This document shows, in pieces, positions 1-5,604 of a DNA stretch of 6,595 bases (position 1 is its first letter; each line of letters starts with the position of its first letter). The stretch comes from Promethearchaeota archaeon. Lineage in GTDB: Archaea > Asgardarchaeota > Lokiarchaeia > Sigynarchaeales > MK-D1. The notes beneath the pieces are model-generated. The model was not told where the DNA came from. It searched no databases and saw nothing but the letters and a program-made list of their open reading frames with translations. The stretch lies in NCBI GenBank assembly GCA_016839865.1, contig JAEOTN010000038.1, forward strand, positions 1-6,595, written 5' to 3'. The translations under genes and the position numbers were made by a program.

Positions 1-216
1 AAAGTTAATGGTCCTACGGCATTAGTAGATTTCAATGGAGTACAGAGGGATGTTGTTATTGGTTTATGTCCTAATGTTGAGCTTGGGTCCTATGTTGTAG
101 TACATGCGGGATATGCAATAGAAACAGTTGATGAAGAAGAAGCACTGAAATCGATTTCTTTATGGAAAGAATTGATAGAAAATGAAGAAGAATTGGATCA
201 GACTAGATTCCTTTAG
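1..216 (+). CDS. hypC: HypC/HupF hydrogenase maturation chaperone, C-terminal part (5' end outside window)
   Basis: The first frame is open from the window edge to a TAG stop and gives 71 residues. They match the body of HypC: a VDFNGVQRDV strand (residues 9-18), then GSYVVVHAGYAIETVDEEEAL (about 28-48) and an acidic helical tail. HypC proteins are usually about 75-90 residues, so only roughly 10-15 N-terminal residues should be missing, including the conserved start with its essential cysteine (MCxxxPxxV in the family), which lies outside the window. In the known pathway HypC works with HypD to carry the Fe(CN)2CO unit and deliver it to the large subunit of [NiFe] hydrogenase in the cytoplasm. 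Its presence implies the organism makes a [NiFe] hydrogenase. Other hyp genes would be expected upstream but cannot be seen. The stop overlaps that of the convergent CYTH gene. Confidence 0.86.
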   Translation, partial: KVNGPTALVDFNGVQRDVVIGLCPNVELGSYVVVHAGYAIETVDEEEALKSISLWKELIENEEELDQTRFL

Positions 217-842
217 GTAATATCCTTAGGATTCAGTAAACCCTTTTCAACTAATTTTGAGTAAACTAATTCCAAGTATGAAGTTAGTATTGAATCCTCT
301 TTAGAATAACCTATCTCTTCCATTAAATCGAAAATGATTTTCTTCCCTTTATCCATTTCATCTTTATCGGATGCTAGTATTTCGAATTCCGAGAAATATC
401 CGGGTAAATGATCTATCTTATCAATCAAAATCTCTATGTGGAAATTTTCTCGCATAATTGAATATAAACGACGGTTTTTACCTAATGTAAGAATTGGACG
501 AAATCCTAGAGATTGAAGTATTCCTTCCATTGCGATAGGATCCTCAATAGGAGTTACTATTTCCTTCCGAGTTTTAGTTTCAGTGTCAATTTTAGGTCCT
601 TTATATGTTAAATCAGCAGAAATTGTTTCTTGGATAGTTTCTTGAATCCGAATATCAAATTCGCGAATTCGTCTTAAACGCAAAGCTTCATCGGTTTTAG
701 CAAAATTACGCAGGCCCTCAGGCAGATTGTAATAGGTATCTGTATGTTCAATATCAGTTTCGTAATTCGCACCTAATTTTTTGAGATTTTCTTCAAATTC
801 ACCATTATCTCGTATCTTAAATTTAACTTCCACTTCCAACAT
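213..842 (-). CDS. CYTH domain protein (class IV adenylate cyclase CyaB / triphosphate tunnel metalloenzyme family)
   Basis: This is a single CYTH domain of about 209 residues. From the ATG at 842, the signature ExExK is E3-V-E-V-K7. The DTYY strand follows at 35-38, then EALRLRR (52-58), TYKGPK (79-84), RKE (92-94), GKNRR (121-125), the acidic IEILIDKID stretch (136-144) and FSEFEI (150-155). These provide the alternating basic and acidic strands that bind triphosphate and divalent metal inside the family's beta tunnel. Known members are class IV adenylate cyclases, thiamine triphosphatases and inorganic triphosphatases, and the sequence does not say which. A longer start at TTG (851) is possible, but the ATG places ExExK at the usual N-terminal position. 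The gene lies 12 bases after the methyltransferase stop and is probably cotranscribed with it and NIP7. An IQET-IQET tandem lies just before the TYKGP strand. The protein is cytoplasmic, with no signal or membrane segment. Confidence 0.85.
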   Translation of the reverse strand: MLEVEVKFKIRDNGEFEENLKKLGANYETDIEHTDTYYNLPEGLRNFAKTDEALRLRRIREFDIRIQETIQETISADLTYKGPKIDTETKTRKEIVTPIEDPIAMEGILQSLGFRPILTLGKNRRLYSIMRENFHIEILIDKIDHLPGYFSEFEILASDKDEMDKGKKIIFDLMEEIGYSKEDSILTSYLELVYSKLVEKGLLNPKDIT

Positions 843-854
843 AATTCTCAATCT

Positions 855-2036
855 TCATTTTTTCTTTTGAATAAGGCAGTAAAAGAAACCTATAGTATTA
901 TTGATATGGGGAAACAATCTTCTTGCTTTAAGAAAATCATCAGATAACTCCATTCCAAATACATTTATAAATCCTGGAAGCCCCCATTCATCATCTGTAG
1001 GAAGGATTTCAATATCATTAAAGGAATCCAATGCATTTTGAATTACAAATTCGTTTTCTTCAGGGGCTATAGAACAAGTGGAATACATTATTTGACCACC
1101 TGGTTTTAGTGCTTTGATTGCTGTTTGAAGAAGAGAATATTGTTTACGCATCATTCCAGTGATATCGGATATTTTTTTACTAGTTTTTCGGCTAGGATCA
1201 TCCCGGATGAGGCCTTCACCTGTGCAAGGTGCATCTAATAAGATCTTATCTGGATGAAATGATTGTTTATGTAGCGAGTGACTATCCATGTGAAGCACTG
1301 TCGTATTGCGGACTCCACATCTTCGTAAATTATACACGAGTGGTTTAATACGCTTTTTATTGTTATCCAATGCAAAAATATTACCATTATTTTCCATGAT
1401 TTGAGCAAGATGGCTCGTTTTACCCCCAGGGGCAGCACACATATCCACAACAAAATCAGATGATTGAGGATTTAGATAAAATGGTGGAAACATCGAAGCT
1501 AAATCCTGAATGTAATAATTACCCATTAAATATTCATGAGTAGAACCTAGAGTCCCGATTTGTCTCCCACGTAGTTGTTGAGTAGTTTTGGTTAATTGTT
1601 GTTGTTCTGCTTTAGCCTTTTGCTCTTCGTCCTGATAAGAAGGTCTTCCCCATTCTACTTGCTTAAGGGTTGTGGAATCTCTCTCGTATCGTTGCTGTTG
1701 ATAAGTGTCTTTTTCTTTTAATTTTCGTTTTTTTGGTTTAGAATCTATTTTTTGATTTTCGATTGAAAAAGCATAAGGAATCGTTTCGGATTGTGTAAAC
1801 TTGTAACCTAATGGTTCAAGTGCCGTTTTAACATGATTGGAACTAGATTTCAGTGAGTTTATCCGAATAGTTAACGGAGAAAGTATTTCATTAGTGTGAA
1901 GCAGCTCTTGTGTTTCATCTTCACCAAACATAGAAAGATATCTTTCAACCATATAAGGTCGATATCCATACTTCTTTGCTAGCTTTTGTGCAATTTCAGA
2001 AATATCTGGATTAAATGCAGTGAATTCAAAAACCAA
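855..2036 (-). CDS. NOL1/NOP2/Sun (NSUN) family RNA m5C methyltransferase, with an in-frame charged insert
   Basis: SAM-dependent RNA cytosine-5 methyltransferase, probably acting on rRNA (or tRNA). The N-terminal domain (about 1-92) has the family's YGYRPYMVERYLSMFG and LSPLTIRIN stretches. The catalytic domain begins near STHEYLMGNYYIQDLASM (165-182). SAM motif I is DMCAAPGGKT (198-207). Motif IV, DAPCTGEG (268-275), carries Cys271, the release cysteine in studied members, and motif VI, STCSIAPEENE (319-329), carries Cys321, the catalytic nucleophile in the family. The protein is 393 residues where archaeal members are commonly near 310. The excess is a K/R/Q/E-rich insert at about 97-160. 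The TTG start directly follows the NIP7 stop. It is supported by an AGGAGG nine bases upstream and by family sequence conserved from about residue 20, which the first internal Met (29) would cut off. Adjacency to NIP7 fits a large-subunit rRNA modification role, but the target base cannot be read from the sequence. Confidence 0.92.
   Translation of the reverse strand: MVFEFTAFNPDISEIAQKLAKKYGYRPYMVERYLSMFGEDETQELLHTNEILSPLTIRINSLKSSSNHVKTALEPLGYKFTQSETIPYAFSIENQKIDSKPKKRKLKEKDTYQQQRYERDSTTLKQVEWGRPSYQDEEQKAKAEQQQLTKTTQQLRGRQIGTLGSTHEYLMGNYYIQDLASMFPPFYLNPQSSDFVVDMCAAPGGKTSHLAQIMENNGNIFALDNNKKRIKPLVYNLRRCGVRNTTVLHMDSHSLHKQSFHPDKILLDAPCTGEGLIRDDPSRKTSKKISDITGMMRKQYSLLQTAIKALKPGGQIMYSTCSIAPEENEFVIQNALDSFNDIEILPTDDEWGLPGFINVFGMELSDDFLKARRLFPHINNTIGFFYCLIQKKK
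1557..1748 (-). other. Low-complexity charged insert inside the RNA methyltransferase
   Basis: Codons 97-160 of the methyltransferase encode a stretch dominated by Lys, Arg, Gln and Glu (for example KPKKRKLKEKD and AEQQQLTKTTQQLRGRQ). It sits between the end of the N-terminal RNA-binding region and the conserved start of the catalytic core. It is in frame with no stop and looks like coding sequence, not an intron. It is probably a disordered or extended basic linker. Its absence from typical archaeal relatives is from memory of the family, not a search. Confidence 0.6.
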
Positions 2037-2585
2037 TTAGAAGCCCCTCCTGATATAATAGCCATAATCTACTAGATTCCGTAATTCAAACTTGTCTTCT
2101 CTCTTGAAGATATATCCAATTCCAATAAATTCACTGTGTTGATTTAAAACAAAAATGACATCTTTTCGATTCAATGTTTTTGGAGATAAAATGAAATCCC
2201 CAGGTTGTAGCGTATTCCCATAAAGAAAGGATTTCGTACCTTCTTCTGAAACAGTAATCGTTCTAAGCTTAACTCGTTTTTTCTTTTGGAATTCGTTACG
2301 TATGTATTCAGCTCCTTCTAAACTTAGGAGGAAATCTGTTACCTTTAAGAAACCAAAATAAATTCCTGTGTGTTCTAGGAGTCGATAATCCTTAATTAGT
2401 CGTAATTTACGCTCTAAAAGTTGTGAAACAAGATATATTTCCACAAATTGATCATATCTGACATAAATATTCAGCGATTCCTCTCCTAAACACTCCCAAA
2501 TTTGAGGTGAAATCTGATGTACCCCAGCTTTTATATGCTGGATTTGTTTTTTGGTTGCAAGATGGAATACGGGTTTGGAATTCAT
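2037..2585 (-). CDS. nip7: NIP7-like ribosome biogenesis protein with C-terminal PUA domain
   Basis: This 182-residue protein can be aligned by eye with NIP7, the pre-60S assembly factor shared by archaea and eukaryotes. GIYFGFLKVTDFLLSLEGAEYI (74-95) corresponds to NIP7's GxxFGKFTKTHKFRLHVTAL region. The invariant-looking GTKSFLYGN (116-124) opens the PUA domain. FIGIGYIF (153-160) and the ending VDYGYYIRR (172-180) match its last strands (eukaryotic ADIGEYVRHE). The N-terminal domain is about 1-95 and the PUA RNA-binding domain about 100-182. NIP7 proteins act in large-subunit rRNA maturation, and eukaryotic NIP7 is associated with NOP2/NSUN1, a relative of the downstream methyltransferase. 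The ATG at 2585 has no Shine-Dalgarno in front of it but has a TATA-like box about 29 bases upstream, so the mRNA may be nearly leaderless. This is the first gene of the minus-strand operon. The central region (about 20-70) is divergent from the versions I know, so a more distant NIP7-like PUA protein remains possible. Confidence 0.8.
   Translation of the reverse strand: MNSKPVFHLATKKQIQHIKAGVHQISPQIWECLGEESLNIYVRYDQFVEIYLVSQLLERKLRLIKDYRLLEHTGIYFGFLKVTDFLLSLEGAEYIRNEFQKKKRVKLRTITVSEEGTKSFLYGNTLQPGDFILSPKTLNRKDVIFVLNQHSEFIGIGYIFKREDKFELRNLVDYGYYIRRGF
2046..2051 (-). promoter_or_regulatory. Strong Shine-Dalgarno (AGGAGG) for the methyltransferase TTG start
   Basis: Read on the minus strand, AGGAGG lies within the codons for the last residues of the NIP7-like protein (IRRGF), nine bases before the TTG at 2036. 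The stop TAA and the start TTG are directly adjacent. A near-perfect site at ideal spacing decides for this rare start codon and suggests translational coupling of the two genes. Confidence 0.75.
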
Positions 2586-2610
2586 ACGCTTAGATTAGTT
2601 ATGAATTGGG

Positions 2611-2626
2611 TATTTTATGGACTTTT
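2611..2626 (-). promoter_or_regulatory. Probable archaeal promoter (BRE + TATA box) of the NIP7-methyltransferase-CYTH operon
   Basis: On the minus strand ATAAAATA (2618-2611) is preceded by the purine-rich CGAAAAG (2626 downward), resembling a TFB recognition element. With the usual archaeal spacing of about 25 bases, transcription would start near 2589, only a few bases before the ATG at 2585. This fits the missing Shine-Dalgarno. Hexamers GAATTG (2603-2608) and CAATTC (2630-2635) flank the box as an inverted pair and could be an operator, but they are short. Confidence 0.45.
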
Positions 2627-2670
2627 CGTCAATTCCAAAAACTATTATTGACACATTTGGCAGTATTTCT

Positions 2671-2749
2671 CAACTTTGTGATTCGGGATTTCGTGCAAAG
2701 TTCGAAGCTTTTCTTGCCTTTTGATTCCAACTTTGAACAAGCTTTCGAA
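2671..2749. repeat. Cluster of short direct and inverted repeats in the divergent intergenic region
   Basis: CAACTTTG occurs at 2671-2678 and again at 2728-2735, with the related inverted CAAAGTTCG at 2696-2704. TTCGAAGCTT (2701-2710) is mirrored by AAGCTTTCGAA (2739-2749), with one extra base and a 28-base gap. The second arm ends just before the putative TATA region of the plus-strand gene, a position where an archaeal repressor or activator site would act. The repeats are short and AT-rich, and each arm is built from self-complementary hexamers, so chance is a real alternative. Confidence 0.3.
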
Positions 2750-2750
2750 T

Positions 2751-2766
2751 CTTAATCTAATAATTA
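2751..2766 (+). promoter_or_regulatory. Weak candidate TATA region for the secreted-protein gene
   Basis: CTTAATCTAATAATTA is the most AT-rich stretch at a suitable distance upstream. A start of transcription about 25 bases from its centre would fall near 2782, giving a leader of roughly 30 bases that includes the GAGG before the ATG at 2812. The match to the archaeal TATA consensus is poor. Confidence 0.25.
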
Positions 2767-2798
2767 CTCAGAGGTGATCAGATTTTCAGCACCAAACA

Positions 2799-2802
2799 GA
2801 GG
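2799..2802 (+). promoter_or_regulatory. Ribosome binding site (GAGG) selecting the ATG at 2812
   Basis: GAGG ends nine bases before ATG 2812. The alternative in-frame TTG at 2803 would touch the GAGG with no spacing. The ATG also gives a typical signal peptide beginning MNKKNK, so it is preferred. Confidence 0.6.
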
Positions 2803-2811
2803 TTGCTAATC

Positions 2812-3693
2812 ATGAATAAAAAAAACAAAATTATATTGGCGTTTTCTATAATCCTTCTTTTCTCGGTCTCAAGTTTTGTACCAGCTGTACTAGGCTGGGG
2901 GGGTCACAGGAGAACAACATTTAGACCGATAACGGATTGGACCGACATTAACCCCTTTGGTATCGGACCCGAATGGTATGTTGGATATTGTGGAGGGAAT
3001 GACGAAAACCTATATTGGATGTGGATAGATTCACTCATGAGTCACTTCTTTTATTTTAATTTTGAAACATTTGAACCACTGACTGAATATGTCTACGAGT
3101 TCGAAGGTTATGTTAAGGAGAAGGTACTCAGAGATGGTTCCTTAGAGTATACCATTAGATTGAAAGCATTTGACATCTTTGTGGAAGTAAATGAAGCGAA
3201 TTATGATGAAAATGGAGATCCCATTTGGACAATGAACCATTTCGGCGACCACGGTCAAATGGTAGCGAATTGTTATGTTAATTACTACTTTGAGTTGAAA
3301 TTCGTTCTTTCACGTGAATTTAACGGATTTACCGGCACAATCATTCCTCATCCATTATGGCCATATGAATTTGACATTCCAGGTGGAACTCGAGAAAAAG
3401 GTTGTGATCTACCTCCTTCATGGGCATTTTTCTTCTTCCCTGAAGAATTAGGGATCCAGGTGAAATCTCTAAAACTTATGGCTTTTGGCTCAGGTGTCGT
3501 AATGGAACCAGGATGGTTTTATCCAACTCCTCCAGAAACAGAATATCCACCAGGACCGTTTGAAGCAGGAACCACGGACTTATTCTTCTTTTTTAATGCT
3601 AGATTTAAAGATGGAGAGACTATGTTATGGCCACATGGTCCGTTTGGTTATAGAGCAAACTATATAACCTTACTTAACACCGAGTATTACTAA
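2812..3693 (+). CDS. Secreted aromatic-rich protein of unknown family
   Basis: I do not recognise this protein. From the ATG it has 293 residues. It opens with a clear signal peptide: basic MNKKNK, a hydrophobic core about 7-23, and a likely cleavage after PAVLG near 28. The mature part is strikingly rich in F, W and Y (about one residue in five by hand count), with two FFFF runs (206-209 and 258-261) and clusters such as YWMW and HFFYFNFE. Alternating patterns such as YEFEGYVKEKV and YFELKFVLS suggest beta strands. It has three cysteines (60, 154, 198) and Pro/Gly-rich loops in the C-terminal third (PTPPETEYPPGP). There is no second membrane helix, lipobox or obvious C-terminal anchor, so it is probably released or held at the surface by interaction. 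None of its mature Asn residues is in an N-x-S/T sequon, unlike both extracellular neighbours. It is probably transcribed alone: a T-rich terminator follows and the next gene has its own TATA box. Confidence 0.75.
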   Translation: MNKKNKIILAFSIILLFSVSSFVPAVLGWGGHRRTTFRPITDWTDINPFGIGPEWYVGYCGGNDENLYWMWIDSLMSHFFYFNFETFEPLTEYVYEFEGYVKEKVLRDGSLEYTIRLKAFDIFVEVNEANYDENGDPIWTMNHFGDHGQMVANCYVNYYFELKFVLSREFNGFTGTIIPHPLWPYEFDIPGGTREKGCDLPPSWAFFFFPEELGIQVKSLKLMAFGSGVVMEPGWFYPTPPETEYPPGPFEAGTTDLFFFFNARFKDGETMLWPHGPFGYRANYITLLNTEYY

Positions 3694-3703
3694 ACCAAAA
3701 TTC

Positions 3704-3732
3704 AATTTCTTTCTTTTTTTCCTATTTTCATT
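3704..3732 (+). terminator. T-rich transcription terminator after the secreted-protein gene
   Basis: Soon after the TAA at 3691-3693 the plus strand is almost all pyrimidine, with T runs including seven in a row at 3714-3720. Archaeal RNA polymerase terminates at such oligo-T tracts without needing a hairpin. The next promoter lies about 40 bases further on. Confidence 0.6.
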
Positions 3733-3769
3733 CTAAAAATTAGATATACATTGGTAATTCCCATTAAGC

Positions 3770-3778
3770 TTATATATA
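3770..3778 (+). promoter_or_regulatory. TATA box of the solute-binding protein gene
   Basis: TTATATATA is a near-consensus archaeal TATA box, the best in the window. Its centre is about 56 bases before the ATG at 3830, which puts the transcription start near 3799 and gives a leader of about 30 bases. That leader contains AGAGG (3812-3816) and GAGAGG (3824-3829), the latter touching the ATG. The first is therefore the likelier ribosome site, although its 13-base spacing is long. Confidence 0.7.
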
Positions 3779-3829
3779 GGCTGAACGAATGGTGAGGGAA
3801 GAACAAAATTAAGAGGAACGATTGAGAGG

Positions 3830-5581
3830 ATGTCAACAAAAAAACCTAAGTCCAATGATAAAAATAAAAAAGCGAGGAGGAAAATTTGGTCTAAACCAAC
3901 TCGAAATAAAGTACTTGGTGGAGGAATTGTTATAGTATCTGTTGCAGGTTTATTTACAGGAGTTTTGATGTACCAATTATTTAAAGAAAAACCTTCATTA
4001 AATTATGGAATTTTTTGGAATCCTGAGATGGCTGATCCTTTATTATATACGGAAAGTTATGAACCAGTTTCAAAACTTATTATAACCCAAATAACAGAGA
4101 CATTATTTCGGGCTGAATTATTTGGAGAATCCAGCAGAATTGTCCCCCATTTAGCTGAATCTTATTCTTGGAGTGAGGATGGTTTAAATTTTACGTGTAC
4201 CTTGAGAGAAGATATTACATTCCATGATGGGACATTATTAACCGCTCAATCCGTAAAATGGAATATAGATAGACTTCATAGATTGTATGATGCTTTCGGA
4301 TTTGGATACAATCTTTGGCAGTTTCCAGGCGGGGGGTGGATTGTGAATAAAACAGAAGTTGTTGACGAATTAACTGTTAGATTTCTGCTTAATAGTCCGT
4401 TTTCTCCTTTACCTGCATTACTATCCCAACAACATGTGTCTATTATTAAACCTAATTCAACAATTGAGAATGATTTTGTATATCAATTTTCGTTACCTCT
4501 TTGTGGGACAGGTCCATATAAATTTGAATCTTATACTAAGAATGAAAGCGTTGTACTTCTACCAAATAAGAATTATTGGAATGGTCCCAAAGCGAATTTT
4601 GGTAAAATTTTGTTCAAAATCTATCATAATGATGAAGAAAAAAGTAGTTCTGAAAAAATCTTTGAAGCTTGGCAAAATGGAGAGATACATATGCAAATCA
4701 CCCAAGATCCAACTAGTTTTTGGGATCTTGACTATCTCAGAAATCGATCAGATCTCGTTGTTAGAGAATTCAAATATTCGACTATTCCAAGTCAAATTTA
4801 CTTAAACTGCAGATTGATTAATTCTACTATGAGAAAAGCTATCATCTATGCTTTCAATTATACTGACTATCTCAAATTAATAAATGAAACTTTAGATTAT
4901 CCTGCTGTGCGAATGCATACACCTGTACATCATAATCTTAGATATTCCGAACTAGATGATTATGATCTACCATGGTGTAACATTTCACTAGCTAGGCAGA
5001 CACTTCTGGAATCTGGATGGCCTGGAACTTCAGGTTTAGTGGCGGATAACAACGTGAGTGTTGGAAATCCGTGGGAGACTATTGCAGAGAGTGGTACACC
5101 CCTAGCCACGTATAACTATTCACACAACGGTTGGTATCAGTGGTGGCATCCCTATGGATCTATGGCAAGAGATTTGAAACAAATTGGTGTTAAATTAGTT
5201 GAAGATGGTCGAGGATGGATGGATTGGTGGAATGCATTACAAAATAGAGAATTAGAGATATCGTATGGTGGTTGGTTTGCAGATTTTAACGACCCCCATA
5301 GTGGATATACTCAACAATTTTGGAATACATCACTATCAAATACTTTTGATGTAAATGATCCTCAACTTCAAATTTGGATGGAACAAGGTTTCACAGAACG
5401 AAACGATACAATTCGAGGAGATATTTACGTAAATATCACAAAAAGAATTATGGAAGAGATTTATCCATTCTTATTATTGTATTGGGACCTAAAATATGAT
5501 GTTCATGTATCTAACTTGATTAATGTTCCAAATCCATTTGAGTTTGGAGGAAAATCTTTGAAAGACATGTCTTTTGAATGA
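3830..5581 (+). CDS. ABC-type oligopeptide/dipeptide (SBP_bac_5 family) substrate-binding protein, membrane-anchored
   Basis: This 583-residue protein captures a solute outside the cell for an ABC importer. A strongly basic, polar N-terminus (1-28, rich in Lys and Arg) precedes one hydrophobic helix (about 29-49), then the binding domain. Family signatures are TETLFRAE (89-96), IVPHLAESYSWSEDGLNFTC (104-123) leading to LREDITFHDGTLLTAQSVKW (125-144), GTGPYKFESY (226-235) followed by LLPNKNYWNGP (243-253), RKAIIYAFNYTDYLKLI (345-361), and DFNDPHSGYTQQFW (505-518). The length is typical of cluster-C binding proteins. It lacks a lipobox cysteine, so the helix probably stays as a signal anchor with the domain outside. 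About 14 N-x-S/T sequons support glycosylated exposure. The ligand (peptide, nickel, sugar or other) cannot be told from the sequence. No permease or ATPase gene lies in the window, so the partners are elsewhere or this is an orphan receptor. Confidence 0.9.
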   Translation: MSTKKPKSNDKNKKARRKIWSKPTRNKVLGGGIVIVSVAGLFTGVLMYQLFKEKPSLNYGIFWNPEMADPLLYTESYEPVSKLIITQITETLFRAELFGESSRIVPHLAESYSWSEDGLNFTCTLREDITFHDGTLLTAQSVKWNIDRLHRLYDAFGFGYNLWQFPGGGWIVNKTEVVDELTVRFLLNSPFSPLPALLSQQHVSIIKPNSTIENDFVYQFSLPLCGTGPYKFESYTKNESVVLLPNKNYWNGPKANFGKILFKIYHNDEEKSSSEKIFEAWQNGEIHMQITQDPTSFWDLDYLRNRSDLVVREFKYSTIPSQIYLNCRLINSTMRKAIIYAFNYTDYLKLINETLDYPAVRMHTPVHHNLRYSELDDYDLPWCNISLARQTLLESGWPGTSGLVADNNVSVGNPWETIAESGTPLATYNYSHNGWYQWWHPYGSMARDLKQIGVKLVEDGRGWMDWWNALQNRELEISYGGWFADFNDPHSGYTQQFWNTSLSNTFDVNDPQLQIWMEQGFTERNDTIRGDIYVNITKRIMEEIYPFLLLYWDLKYDVHVSNLINVPNPFEFGGKSLKDMSFE

Positions 5582-5583
5582 TA

Positions 5584-5604
5584 TTTTTTCCAATTTTTTT
5601 ATTT
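5584..5604 (+). terminator. T-tract terminator after the solute-binding protein gene
   Basis: Immediately after the TGA (5579-5581), the plus strand has runs of six T (5584-5589) and seven T (5594-5600), followed by ATTT. This is a typical archaeal intrinsic terminator, and it ends at the stop of the convergent minus-strand gene. Confidence 0.6.

Noticed and set aside
222..232. ATCCT-T-AGGAT palindrome near the hypC/CYTH junction as a terminator or operator
   Set aside because: The stem is only five base pairs, it lies within CYTH coding sequence and is not followed by a T run on either strand.
609..654. IQET-IQET tandem in the CYTH protein as a functional repeat
   Set aside because: Only two copies of four residues with imperfect DNA identity. 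It lies in a variable loop before a conserved strand, and slippage or chance explains it.
1235..1453. 72-codon minus-strand open frame inside the methyltransferase gene
   Set aside because: It lies in another frame over the conserved SAM motif I region of the methyltransferase, and its product shows no family features. It is a shadow frame.
2897..2903. Run of seven G at the signal peptide junction as a phase-variation tract or frameshift
   Set aside because: The frame is intact on both sides (VLGWGGHRR), a single tract of this length is weak evidence, and no alternative frame product follows.
4434..4805. 123-codon plus-strand open frame inside the solute-binding protein gene
   Set aside because: The real frame carries clear family motifs across this stretch. 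The alternative product is Ile/Lys-rich, as expected from AT-rich DNA read out of frame.
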